Assembly: GCF_000158815.1 (NCBI RefSeq) | Contig: NZ_GG657738.1 | Span: forward strand, 6,374,290 to 6,418,908 | DNA: 44,619 nucleotides | From: Micromonospora sp. ATCC 39149 | GTDB lineage: Bacteria > Actinomycetota > Actinomycetes > Mycobacteriales > Micromonosporaceae | Reading direction: 5' to 3' | Part shown: one piece after another, positions 26,216-34,957 of the stretch | Layout: each line of letters starts with the position of its first letter | Numbering within the stretch: position 1 is the first letter of the stretch | Notes under the pieces: generated by a model | The model's database searches: none | Told to the model about the DNA's origin: nothing | What the model saw: the letters and a program-made list of their open reading frames with translations, nothing else | Translations under genes and position numbers: made by a program

Positions 26216-27526
26216 ATGGCCCCCCATCAAACCGCAATGACGATGTTCGCCCTGGCACTGATCCTGGCGGCCGCGCACCTGCTCGGCACCCTGGCGAAAC
26301 GGTTCGGGCAGCCACCGGTGGTCGGCGAGATCCTGGCCGGAATCCTGCTCGGCCCGTCCCTGTTCAACGGTGCCGTCTCGGAAACCCTCTTTCCCCCAGA
26401 CGTCCGACCGCACCTCGTCACGCTCGGGAACCTCGGCGTCGCGTTGTTCATGTTCGTCGTCGGCCTCGAAATCGACCACAGGCTGTTACGGGGGAGCCGA
26501 CGCGCGGCGGTCGGTGTCTCGATCGGATCGATGGTGTTCGCGTTCGGGCTCGGCTGCCTGCTCGCGCTGTACCTGTGGCACGACCACAAGGTCCCCAACC
26601 ACCTGGGGTTCGTGCTGTTCATGGGGGCGTCCATGTCGATAACGGCGTTCCCGGTACTGGCCCGCATCCTCACCGACCGGGGCATACAGCACACCAGACT
26701 CGGTGCGCTGGCGATGGCCAGCGCGGCCATCGGGGACGTGGTGGCATGGTTTCTGCTTGCCGCCATCGTGACGCTCACGGGCGGCCAGCATTTCTGGCAG
26801 GTGCTGCTGGCCCTGCCCTACGCGCTGGTGATGGTGTGGGTGGTGCGACCACTGCTCGGCAGGATCGTCTCCGCACCGGCCCGCGGCGACCGACGAACTG
26901 CCGAGCGGGAACTCACCGCTGGGCCGGTCATTGTGCTGATCGTGCTGCTACTTCTCTCCGGCGGGCTCAGTGAATGGTTCGGACTGCACTTCATCTTCGG
27001 TGCGTTCTTCGCCGGTGTGATCATGCCGCGTCACGGTACCGAACGGCTGCGCACGCAGGTCAGTGACCGGGTCGGCATGGTCACCTGGATACTGTTGCCG
27101 GCGTACTTCGCGGTAGCCGGGCTGAGCGTGAATCTGGCCGCGGTGGGCGACGACGGGTTCGGCGAGTTGGCGTTGATCCTTCTTGTGGCGATCGGTGGCA
27201 AGTTCATTGGCGCGTACACCGGTGCGCGGGCCGGCGGCCAGCCCGGGCGGGTGGCCACGACGCTGGGTGTCCTCATGAACACCCGGGGCCTCACCGAGCT
27301 GATCATTCTCGGCGTCGGCCTGCAACTTCATCTGCTGGACAGCGACCTGTACTCGCTGATGGTCGTCATGGCCGTGGTTACGACAGCCATGACCGCGCCG
27401 CTGCTGCGGTGGTCCTACCCTCGACAGATGATCGACGCCGACCTGCTGAAGCTGTCCCAGGAGTGGCGGGAGACGGCGCGAACGGTGCCAGGCCGGTCGG
27501 TAGCTGCCCGGCCGCCGGGGGAGTAG
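26216..27526 (+). CDS. CPA2-family cation/proton antiporter
   Basis: A 436-residue integral membrane protein with about 12-13 hydrophobic segments. Family features are the N-terminal RFGQPPVVGEILAGILLGPS, the GLEIDHR loop, MGASMSITAFPVLARIL, and the NTRGLTELIIL segment near 360. ATG 26216 has GGAGATGAGG upstream. Members exchange Na+ or K+ for protons. Similar genes are common beside actinomycete antibiotic clusters, where their role is generally unproven; here it sits between the exporter and the StrR-type gene. It may help pH or ion balance linked to proton-driven export, but that is a guess. Confidence 0.9.
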   Translation: MAPHQTAMTMFALALILAAAHLLGTLAKRFGQPPVVGEILAGILLGPSLFNGAVSETLFPPDVRPHLVTLGNLGVALFMFVVGLEIDHRLLRGSRRAAVGVSIGSMVFAFGLGCLLALYLWHDHKVPNHLGFVLFMGASMSITAFPVLARILTDRGIQHTRLGALAMASAAIGDVVAWFLLAAIVTLTGGQHFWQVLLALPYALVMVWVVRPLLGRIVSAPARGDRRTAERELTAGPVIVLIVLLLLSGGLSEWFGLHFIFGAFFAGVIMPRHGTERLRTQVSDRVGMVTWILLPAYFAVAGLSVNLAAVGDDGFGELALILLVAIGGKFIGAYTGARAGGQPGRVATTLGVLMNTRGLTELIILGVGLQLHLLDSDLYSLMVVMAVVTTAMTAPLLRWSYPRQMIDADLLKLSQEWRETARTVPGRSVAARPPGE

Positions 27527-27751
27527 CGCACCTGCCCACCCCCGTCGGTGCTCCCCGCAGCCCATCTTGGCGCGGTGGTGTCCGGACGCCGGATGATCCT
27601 GCCTGCCTGCGTTTCTCGCCCACGCTCATCGCACGACCGCTGGTCCAATCCGGACACGTACGAACCTGCGCCAGGCGGCACCGGTCAGTGTCGACGGCGA
27701 GACGGGGCGCGCCCGACGCCTGCTGCCGGCGCGTAGACGGCGAGCGGTAGG

Positions 27752-28726
27752 TCAGCCCGCCAGCGACTCTTCGATCCTGCGTAGTTCTCGCGCCATCCCG
27801 ATGAGATCATCCGCGCAGGCGGACAGTATGTCTGCCACGGCGCTCCTGCCATGCATCGGAATGGTGGGGGCAAGGCGCTTCCATTCCTCGGTGCTTCGCA
27901 ACTGCGTACGCAGCTGGTGCAGGACGAGCCGTCCGCTCTCGCTGAGCCGGATCGAGGGATCTCTGCGCAGCCCGTCGAAGAGCGTGATGCGGCGTGCGAG
28001 ATCAGGGACGGCCCCCACATCCGTGCGTTTCGCCCCGGCCGCCATGAGGCTGCTACTCGCCGGATCCTCCTTCCGAGCTTTGGCGGGGATCGGCTCCTGG
28101 CCGTTGGCCAGGCGCTGCCGGACGTCCCGCGCGGTTCCCACAGAGATCCCGGCCTGTCGTGCAATATCCCGCAGGGATGCCGTCGGGTTCTGCTTGATCA
28201 CCTCTGCGGCTGCGGAGCGTCCGGCTGCGGCGCTTGAGGGACGCACCCGGCCGTCACGCCCGATGCGCGCCAACGACTCGGAACTTGCCTCAGTCGAACG
28301 CCGTCGGATCTCCCCCACGCTCTTGGCATTCAAGCCGGTCATCTCCGCGATGCTCCGATCCGACCAGTCCGGATGAGAACGCAGGATTCGCAGGGTGGCA
28401 TTCTTTCTTTCCTCGCGTGACAACGGCAGGCCATGCCTCATATTTGACTCTACCGCGAGCAGGAAAGCCCTCTGCTCGTCTCCGTCGAACCACTGCACCG
28501 CAATGGTGTGCCGGCTGCGCAGCATCGCGGCCCGCACCCGGTGCATCCCGTCCACGACACGCATGGTCGCTCGGTGCACCAAGATCGGGGGAAACTCCAC
28601 CTCGCTTTCGGCCAGCACTCTCACATGCTCATGGTCGATTTTCATACGTGGAGAGTCTGCCGGGAGTAGGGAGCTTATCTCGATTTCGGAGCTTGGTTCC
28701 TGCCCGGACTTGACAACTTCCGGCAT
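27752..28726 (-). CDS. StrR-family pathway-type transcriptional activator (ParB-like N-domain plus HTH)
   Basis: ATG 28726 follows GGAGG by 5 bases, giving 324 residues. The N-terminal ParB/sulfiredoxin-like region contains PPILVHRATMRVVDGMHRVRAA (47-68) and the HGLPLSREER segment (98-107). A helix-turn-helix follows at about 121-143 (WSDRSIAEMTGLNAKSVGEI), and a second HTH-like block at 182-206 (TASLRDIARQAGISVGTARDV). This arrangement and wording are those of StrR, NovG and similar cluster-situated activators of aminoglycoside, aminocoumarin and glycopeptide genes, not of chromosome-partition ParB; no ParA gene is near. The only StrR-type palindrome I found is in the chloramphenicol divergent promoter, so it is probably the activator of that cluster. 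Confidence 0.85.
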   Translation of the reverse strand: MPEVVKSGQEPSSEIEISSLLPADSPRMKIDHEHVRVLAESEVEFPPILVHRATMRVVDGMHRVRAAMLRSRHTIAVQWFDGDEQRAFLLAVESNMRHGLPLSREERKNATLRILRSHPDWSDRSIAEMTGLNAKSVGEIRRRSTEASSESLARIGRDGRVRPSSAAAGRSAAAEVIKQNPTASLRDIARQAGISVGTARDVRQRLANGQEPIPAKARKEDPASSSLMAAGAKRTDVGAVPDLARRITLFDGLRRDPSIRLSESGRLVLHQLRTQLRSTEEWKRLAPTIPMHGRSAVADILSACADDLIGMARELRRIEESLAG

Positions 28727-29850
28727 GAATCCCTCCAGGGGTCAGGTGATGGCTGGAGAAGGCGTGCGGGCCGCTGACGCGGGCGAAGGCCGAGGAAAAC
28801 CGATGCCAACCGCCCCTCGGCGGCTCATGGCTGCTCCGACCGCAGAAATGATCTCTTTGCACATGGTCGTTCCCCACGCGCCGCTTCCGCATGGTCTGGG
28901 CATCGCTCGCCGGGCGCACCGACCGCGATGGGCTACACCCTTGCCGTCACAGGCGCCGGGGAGGGGCCAACCAACTCGTCGCCGTCGATCTCAAACACGC
29001 TTCGCCGACGAACGTCTGAACCCGCGACCGGGGTCGACCAGCCACGGCAGCTGGCGGGTTCTCCCGAACGCACTGGCACCACCGCACCCGCGGCTACCAC
29101 CGCTGACGCTGAACTGGTTCGCGCTACCGGACCTGCCCACTCGCTGCACCATGCGACTGCGATCCTTTCTAGCGGACGGAATGATCCACCTGCGACCTTC
29201 TGTTACCGCGAAGTGACGATAACCAGCAGTGCAAGGCGCGTCAATCGATCCGTAGGAATGTATTGAGATCACTCGTCTGTGACGTCTCCGATCATGTCGG
29301 CCACTGCGGTGCATACCCGGCAACCAGGTCCGCTGCGACGCTTGGTCGCGTCTGTGGGCGTGCAGGACACGAGAATTACGTAGTTGGTGGACGGGCGTCC
29401 TGACCTGGGAATTCACCGCAGGAGGCGGCCTCTATGGACAGGTGGGGCGAGTGAGGCGTGATGCCGTTGCGTTAAGAAATTGAACGGCGGGCCAACCCTT
29501 GCTGAATAATGCGAACGAAAACTCCCCGGCGGACCACCTTGTGCCGAGCAAAAAGATTGGGTCCCGGGACTCCCACCGCAGGAGAAATCTGTTTGTCATC
29601 GCAGCGGAATAACCCCCGGACCGGCACTCGGTCGCCCTGGCATTCGTGGGCCCGGCTGGACACCGCCTTCGGAGCCGTCGGAACCAGGGTGGAGCGGCTC
29701 CCTGGCCGGTACGACCGCGACCGCTTTCGGTGCTCCGCAAGCTACCCCGGCGCTTGCCCGGCTTCGGCGGCCGAGCCGCACTGCCCGCCCAGCTCGACGC
29801 GGGTCGCGCCGGCTGCGGTGTGCCCCCGCAGCCGACAGTGAGGGCGAGTC
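28727..29850. other. Gene-poor region upstream of the StrR-type gene
   Basis: About 1.1 kb with no frame that looks like a real gene: the open frames lack actinomycete third-position G/C bias, starts and recognisable motifs. The stretch 29460-29600 is noticeably richer in A/T. The StrR-type gene promoter should lie at its left end, but I see no second StrR palindrome there. No tRNA, integrase or transposase was recognised. Confidence 0.6.
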
Positions 29851-30290
29851 GGCGGTGCCTCCGGTGCCCCAGGCGGTGATCTACCTTGTCGGATTCAACT
29901 CCACCTACCCGGGCGACCCGCTCCCGCCGACCGGGCCGGCGCGGCGCTTCTCCTACCGGGGCGTCGACGCTGACGGCCGGGCCCGCCCAGCGACACCCAT
30001 CAGTCGATCATCGACAGCGCGGCGCGGCTCCTTGCCGAGCAGGTGGACCGGACGCACGCGCAACCGTCAGCCGGTTGCGCTGACCGGGGAGGGGGATCGG
30101 GACCGGCTGGCTGCTGCGCGGGCTCCTCGTGGCGCCTGGCGGACCCCTGCCGGGATGAGGTGACGCACCGTTCGTGGGTTCGCTGTTGGACACTGCGCCG
30201 CTCTTCCGCAACGAGTTGCTCTGTCCGGTGCCCCGAGTGCGGATGATCGCTCTCCTGCCAACCACCGAGGTCGCACCAGCTTCACCGGCC
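29851..30290 (+). pseudogene. Decayed alpha/beta-hydrolase-like gene
   Basis: Three successive frames carry pieces that read like one protein: AVIYLVGFNSTYPGDPLPPTG in the frame of 29855; DTHQSIIDSAARLLAEQVDR in another frame from 29992; PVALTGE back in the first frame near 30076; then GSLLDTAPLFRNELLCPVP from about 30180. Their order fits an actinomycete hydrolase with a DTHQS segment before the Val-Ala-Leu strand, but the usual Gly-x-Ser-x-Gly continuation is destroyed (GEGDRDRL). At least two frame changes and no clear start. Identification is tentative. Confidence 0.45.
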
Positions 30291-30342
30291 GGGTCATCGG
30301 TAGATGGGCCACCGAGGGCGCGGCGGGCTCGCGGTCCGGACA

Positions 30343-30382
30343 CCGGTGGGGCCCGGAGCCAGATGGCTCCGGGCCCCACCGG
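30343..30382 (-). terminator. Perfect 18-bp hairpin terminator of the CE1 esterase gene
   Basis: CCGGTGGGGCCCGGAGCC (30343-30360) and GGCTCCGGGCCCCACCGG (30365-30382) are perfect complements around a 4-base loop, 9 bases beyond the esterase stop. Confidence 0.9.
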
Positions 30383-30391
30383 CTGCCGTGC

Positions 30392-31711
30392 TCAGGGGCT
30401 GGTGCAGGTGATGTTGCTGGGCGGGATGGCGCCGTCGCCGGTGGCGGTGAACCCGAAGGTGGTCGTGGCGTTCGAGCCCAACGTGCCGTTGTAGGGGGCG
30501 TTCTTGACGCTGACGTTGCCGGTGGTGCCCGTATTGATGCCGTTCCAGACGCTGCTGAAGGCCTGGCCGCCGCTCAGGGTCATGCGTACGGTCCAGCCGT
30601 TGAGTGTGCTCGCGGTGTTGTTGGCCACGATGACCTCACCCTGGAAGCCACCGGGCCAGCTGTTGACCGCTCGGTAGGTGGCAGCGCAGGTGCCGGGCCC
30701 GCCAGTCGGGGGCGGGGTCGTCGGCGGAGGGGTGGTCGGCGGAGGGGTGGTAGGGGGCGGGGTGGTCGGGGGAGCGGTGGTCGGCGGCGCGGTCGTGGGG
30801 GGCGTGGTGGACTCGAACTGGCTGAAGAATCTCCAGATCTCACCCGACGTCCAGGTCCGGGAGTCGTTGGGAGTGGAGGACCCGTCCACGGGGCTGGGCG
30901 TGTGGTCGCCGTCGAAGGCTGCCCACTGCACGGGGTAACCAGCCCGGCATCCGGAGTAGACGGTGGTGATGTGGGTCAGGCTGCCCCGGCTCGGCTCGCG
31001 TGGGCTCTGGGCGGTGCAGCCGTTGTTCCTGACGAACGTGTCGCGCAGTGACCGGCCCATCGAGATGTTGAGCACGCTGTCGTAGGTGCCGTGGATGCCG
31101 AAGTACGGGACGGGTTGGGTACCGCCGTTGCAGCCGCTGAGGTTGGCGCCGGACAGGACGGCGACCGCCCGCACGATGGTGGGCCGGGCGCAGGCCACCG
31201 CGTAACTCATGGCCCCGCCGTAGCTCCAACCGAGCGCGAAGCGCTGGGTCGTGTCGACGCAGAGGTCGTTCTCGATTTGCCGGGAGATGTCGTCGAAGAG
31301 GGTCAAGTCTCGACCGTTGGGATTGGCCCAGCCGTTGTCGATGCCCTGCGGCGCGACGAAGATCGCGCTGTTGTTCGACAGCGGCTGGAGCCCGTAGTAG
31401 CCGGCCGAGGCGACGTTGTTGGCCGAGCCGTTCAGCCAGTGGAAGCCGAAGATTAGCCGGTAGGGGCGGTTTCTGTCGTATCCGTCTGGGATCCGCAGGA
31501 TGTAGCTGCGATTCTGGCCGCTGCTCTGGATCGTGCGCGTCCCGTTGGTCAGCGTGGGGGCCCTACCGCAGCCGCTGGTCGTCGCGAGGGTGCCGTTCGT
31601 CGCGGCCACCGCTGCCCCGTGGAAGCCGCCGCTCAGCGCGCCGCCGGCGGTGGCCGCGAGAAGCACCGCCGCGGCCGCGATGGATGGGAGGAGGTACCTG
31701 CGTTTCCACAT
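30392..31711 (-). CDS. Secreted CE1-type esterase with C-terminal CBM2
   Basis: ATG 31711 has AAGGAG 7 bases upstream and gives 439 residues; the ATG six codons earlier has no ribosome site. Residues 1-36 are a signal peptide. The catalytic domain (about 45-310) is an alpha/beta hydrolase of the feruloyl esterase/LpqC group, with GWSYGG (nucleophile S163), the SGCGRAPTL start typical of these esterases, and FDGDHTP supplying His. A Thr/Pro linker (about 310-345, repeats of TTPPP) leads to a CBM2 cellulose-binding module with WNGINTG and GFTATGDG blocks. It should free hydroxycinnamates from arabinoxylan near cellulose. It is read in the same direction as the arabinoxylanase upstream, a logical partner. 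Polyhydroxybutyrate depolymerase is a less likely label. Confidence 0.88.
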   Translation of the reverse strand: MWKRRYLLPSIAAAAVLLAATAGGALSGGFHGAAVAATNGTLATTSGCGRAPTLTNGTRTIQSSGQNRSYILRIPDGYDRNRPYRLIFGFHWLNGSANNVASAGYYGLQPLSNNSAIFVAPQGIDNGWANPNGRDLTLFDDISRQIENDLCVDTTQRFALGWSYGGAMSYAVACARPTIVRAVAVLSGANLSGCNGGTQPVPYFGIHGTYDSVLNISMGRSLRDTFVRNNGCTAQSPREPSRGSLTHITTVYSGCRAGYPVQWAAFDGDHTPSPVDGSSTPNDSRTWTSGEIWRFFSQFESTTPPTTAPPTTAPPTTPPPTTPPPTTPPPTTPPPTGGPGTCAATYRAVNSWPGGFQGEVIVANNTASTLNGWTVRMTLSGGQAFSSVWNGINTGTTGNVSVKNAPYNGTLGSNATTTFGFTATGDGAIPPSNITCTSP

Positions 31712-31770
31712 CGCCTGGCTCCTTGCCATTGATGGTCGTGTCCCGGTGGAACTGATTGCGCTGGTGGCCC

Positions 31771-31803
31771 GCGGCGGGCCCGGCCTTGCGCCGAGCCCGC
31801 CGC
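31771..31803 (-). terminator. Hairpin terminator of the arabinoxylanase gene
   Basis: GCGGCGGGC (31771-31779) pairs perfectly with GCCCGCCGC (31795-31803) over a 15-base loop, 27 bases past the stop codon. Confidence 0.6.
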
Positions 31804-31830
31804 TTCAGTGCCGTCCGGTCCTGATCGTGA

Positions 31831-34323
31831 CTAGCGTTGCAGGGTCAGCAGGCCCGGTCGGTACGGCAGGAGGCCGTAGTCCGTGCCGTCGGAGCGGGGG
31901 TCACGCCCCTGGTAGAGCAGTTGGAGGTTGCAGGGGTCGACGGTCATGGTCTGGTCGGCGCTGGTACGCAGCAGTTCACCGTGGCTGATGTCGTTGGTCC
32001 AGGTGGCGCCGCTGTTGGCCTTGCCGGCGAAGGGGTTGCTCTCCGTCGCGGCCTGCGGGGTCCACGAGCCGTCCAGGCTGGTGGCCGTGAACGAGCGGAA
32101 GTAGCGGCCCTGGGCGCCGATGGCCTCCACGATCATGAGGTAGCGGTTCTGGCCCTGGAGCTTGTAGACCTGGACCGCCTCGAACAGGTTGTTCGTGGTG
32201 TCGCTCATGATGGTGGTGTACGACGTGCCGAAGCTGCCCGGGAAGTTCCCGATGGGCATGCTGGCCCGGTAGATCTTGCCGTTGTCCCCGGCGAAGAAGA
32301 GGTACATGTTCCGGTCGTCACCGATGACGGCCTGGTCGATGGGGCCCGTGTTGGAGCCGGTGATGCTGCCGGAGAACAGCGTCTGCGGCGCGGACCACCC
32401 GTTGGGGTTGGTGGGGTCGCTCGACGTGCGGTAGGAGAACGCCGGCCCGCCCCACTGGTAGGCGAGCACCCAGATGTTCTTCGGGGCGAAGTAGAACAGC
32501 GACGGCGCGACCGTGCCGGAGGACATCGCGTTCTGGCTGGCCGTGGCCATCTCCGACCAGTTCGTGAACAGGCTGAAGTTCATCGAACCCCACGACGTGC
32601 CGTAGTCGTGCGTCGTCGCGTAGACGAGCTGCTTGCCGTTGTACGGGGCGACGGTGAAGTCCTTCAGCGACACCCAGCCCGACCTCGGCTGCGCCAGCAC
32701 GCCCGTGGACGACCACCGGTACGTCGACGGAAGGTTGCACGATCCCGGCGGCGTCGGCGTCGTGCTGGCCGTCGGCGTCGGCGGAGTGGTGGGCCCGCCG
32801 ACCCGGGCCAGTTGCCACTGCTGGTTCGTGCCGTTCCGGTCGGTGTACTGGATGACGGGAGCGCCGTCAGCGGTGGACGCGCCCTGGACCTCGACCACCT
32901 TGCCGCTGCTCCGGCTGATCAGCCGAACGTAGCCGCCCGAGTCGGCCACCCGGAACTGCTGGTTCGCCCCGCCGTGGTCACCGTACTGCACGATCGCGGC
33001 ACCATCCGCGGTCGAGTTGTTGGACACGTCCAGCACCTTGCCCGAGTGGCGGGCCCGGATCCGGTAGTAGCCTCCACCGGAGTCGACGAACTGCCACTGC
33101 TGGTTCTGCCCGCCCGTGCGGGTGTACTGCTGGATGCAGGCGTTGTCCGCCGTGGACACGCCGCACACGTCCAACGCCTTGCCGCTGTTGCGGTTCAACA
33201 GCTCGTACCAGGCGTTCGTGTCGATGCCCCCCGACGGGGGCGGGGTCGCGGTCGTGGTCGGGGTCGGGGTCGTCGGGGTGGGGGTGGGAGTCGCGCTGTT
33301 CAACGCGTCGAGGGTGGCGGTGTAGGCGGGCTTCTTGTTGCCGTTGCACTCGAAGAGCAGCGGGGTGCCACCGGACCGCCACGAGTCGCAGTCCCGCACG
33401 CCCCACGTCGTGACACCGTTGCAGCGGGCGACGGCCAGACAGTCGTTGATCACGTTGCGGTAGGCGTTGGCCTGCGTGCTGCCGGAACCCTCGATGTCCA
33501 GCTCGGTGATCTGCACGTCCACGCCGAGGGCCGCGAAGCTGGACAGGGTGGTGCGGTAGTTGCTCGGGTACGGCGAGTTGGCGTTGAAGTGCGACTGGAA
33601 ACCGACGCAGTCGATCGGCACGCCACGCTGCTTGAAGTCCCGCACCATGTTGTAGACGGCCTGCGTCTTCGCGTGGGTCCAGTCGTCGGTGTTGTAGTCG
33701 TTGTAGCAGAGCTTCGCGCCGGGGTCGGCGGCGTCCGCCGCCCGGAACGCGGCCTCGATCCAGTCGTTGCCGGTGCGCTGCAGGTTCGAGTCGCGCCGCG
33801 CGCCACTGGGGCCGTCGGCGAACGCCTCGTTCACCACGTCCCAGGCGACGACCTTGCCCCGGTAGTAGGAGGCGACCCGGGTGACGTGATTCAGCATCGC
33901 CTGGCGCAGTGCGCTGCCGCTCATGCTCTGCATCCACGGCGGCTGCTGCGAGTGCCAGGCCAGGGTGTGGCCGCGCACCTGCCAGCCGCGGCTGAGGGCA
34001 TGGTTGACGATCCGGTCGGCGCTGCCGAAGGTGAAGTTGTTCTGCTGCGGCTCGGTCGCGTCGATCTTCATCTCGTTCTCGGGAGTGACGCTGTTGAACT
34101 CCCGGTTCAAGATCGTTGTGTACGCGCTGTCGCCGAGCTTCTGCCCAGCGACGGCGGCGCCGAAGTACCGACCCGACTGGGCCGCGGCCGCGCCCAGGGT
34201 GGTCTCGGCGGCCTGGGCGAAACTGGGAAGCAGGGAGAGGGTGAGAGCCGCCACGGCGGTGGCGACTCCGGTGACCGAGAGCGTTCGAAGTCGACGTCTC
34301 TTGGGACGGGTCGAGGAGAACAT
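31831..34323 (-). CDS. Secreted bifunctional arabinoxylanase: GH10 xylanase - CBM13 - GH62 arabinofuranosidase
   Basis: ATG 34323 behind GGAGG gives 830 residues. Signal peptide 1-38 (cut after AQA). GH10 spans about 40-345 with TPENEMK, acid/base E167 (WDVVNEAF) and nucleophile E274 (QITELDIEG). A Thr/Pro linker follows, then a three-repeat ricin-B CBM13 (about 372-505; three GQNQQW/GANQQF/GTNQQW-type repeats), a second linker, and a GH62 domain (about 525-830) with LKDFTVAPY, DQAVIGDD and NLFEAVQVY, the acidic residues of that family. One chain therefore cuts the xylan backbone and removes arabinose side groups. It is read before the CBM2 esterase, with a terminator between. A CGAAACTATCG palindrome lies 427 bases upstream. 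Confidence 0.93.
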   Translation of the reverse strand: MFSSTRPKRRRLRTLSVTGVATAVAALTLSLLPSFAQAAETTLGAAAAQSGRYFGAAVAGQKLGDSAYTTILNREFNSVTPENEMKIDATEPQQNNFTFGSADRIVNHALSRGWQVRGHTLAWHSQQPPWMQSMSGSALRQAMLNHVTRVASYYRGKVVAWDVVNEAFADGPSGARRDSNLQRTGNDWIEAAFRAADAADPGAKLCYNDYNTDDWTHAKTQAVYNMVRDFKQRGVPIDCVGFQSHFNANSPYPSNYRTTLSSFAALGVDVQITELDIEGSGSTQANAYRNVINDCLAVARCNGVTTWGVRDCDSWRSGGTPLLFECNGNKKPAYTATLDALNSATPTPTPTTPTPTTTATPPPSGGIDTNAWYELLNRNSGKALDVCGVSTADNACIQQYTRTGGQNQQWQFVDSGGGYYRIRARHSGKVLDVSNNSTADGAAIVQYGDHGGANQQFRVADSGGYVRLISRSSGKVVEVQGASTADGAPVIQYTDRNGTNQQWQLARVGGPTTPPTPTASTTPTPPGSCNLPSTYRWSSTGVLAQPRSGWVSLKDFTVAPYNGKQLVYATTHDYGTSWGSMNFSLFTNWSEMATASQNAMSSGTVAPSLFYFAPKNIWVLAYQWGGPAFSYRTSSDPTNPNGWSAPQTLFSGSITGSNTGPIDQAVIGDDRNMYLFFAGDNGKIYRASMPIGNFPGSFGTSYTTIMSDTTNNLFEAVQVYKLQGQNRYLMIVEAIGAQGRYFRSFTATSLDGSWTPQAATESNPFAGKANSGATWTNDISHGELLRTSADQTMTVDPCNLQLLYQGRDPRSDGTDYGLLPYRPGLLTLQR

Positions 34324-34823
34324 GCTGATCCTCCAGCAGGCGGGACGGAAGTACGAAGGCTCGCCTCGATGCCGAGGCCGGCCGTGGCACTTGCGCCTCA
34401 CGGCAGCCCCGGCGACACGGCCCAGGTCAGGCGCGAATACCGGGACGCAGTGCGCCTTGGGCTGTGCGACCAGCGAGTACAGCGTGCGGGGAGTGGTCCG
34501 GTGCCCGGCTTGCAAGGGGTGGTGGCTACGGGCGCTGGGCTCTCCCCGCGTGGTCGACTCGAGCACCTCCTAGGGTGTGGGTTGAGCGTTGCCGGGGTGA
34601 CCGCCTCGCCCGGCTGGTGGTCGGGAGTCGGGGCGGTGGCGCGTGCACTTTGGGTCGTTTTGCGATGGGCCTCGGGGGCGAGCCGGCCTGTGTCGGCGCT
34701 CACCTTCATCGATGGATTCAGGTTTTCAGAAAGTTGCGGATTTATCAAGCGATAGTTTCGAGCCGGTCGCTATGGTGTGACGGGCTCGCGAACGTGTTCG
34801 GACGCGGTCCGGGCCCCACGACG

Positions 34824-34874
34824 CACGGCCCGGCCGGGCGAGGCCGTCTTTGCACCTCACCCGACCGGGCCGTG
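34824..34874. terminator. Large 20-bp-arm hairpin
   Basis: Arms 34824-34843 (CACGGCCCGGCCGGGCGAGG) and 34855-34874 (CCTCACCCGACCGGGCCGTG) match at 18 of 20 positions around an 11-base loop. It is the second hairpin beyond the allantoicase stop and likely a backup terminator. Confidence 0.7.
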
Positions 34875-34923
34875 ACCCGTGCTCACCCACCTGACGATGA
34901 GGCCCTTCGAGGCCGCCAAGCCC

Positions 34924-34945
34924 TTCGGGGCCGCGAAGCCCCGAA
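34924..34945 (-). terminator. Hairpin terminator of the purine-catabolism operon
   Basis: TTCGGGGC and GCCCCGAA form a perfect 8-bp stem with a 6-base loop, 12 bases past the allantoicase stop. Confidence 0.65.
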
Positions 34946-34957
34946 ATCTTGCGGCCG

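Larger units (their letters stand above)
34324..34957. promoter_or_regulatory. Gap upstream of the arabinoxylanase with palindrome and two hairpins
   Basis: No gene is seen in 634 bases. On the minus strand 34760-34750 reads CGAAACTATCG, one base from CGAAACTTTCG, a motif known upstream of actinomycete xylanase genes. It lies far from the start, implying a long leader or a role elsewhere. The right end holds the terminators of the purine operon. Confidence 0.45.

Noticed and set aside
28291..28299. CAGTCGAAC, a perfect StrR half-site
   Set aside because: It lies inside the regulator coding region and the sequence 20 bases upstream (CAACGACTC) matches the left arm at only 5 of 9 positions; probably chance.
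27752..28726. Chromosome or plasmid partition ParB
   Set aside because: No ParA gene or parS sites nearby, and the VDGMHR and HTH wording is that of the StrR group.
28727..29850. Possible tRNA gene, attachment site or insertion sequence at the island border
   Set aside because: No cloverleaf, inverted terminal repeats or transposase motifs could be found by eye.
31837..34755. Rightward open frame of 972 codons opposite the arabinoxylanase
   Set aside because: Antisense shadow rich in Arg, Gly and Val; the opposite strand encodes clear GH10, CBM13 and GH62 domains.
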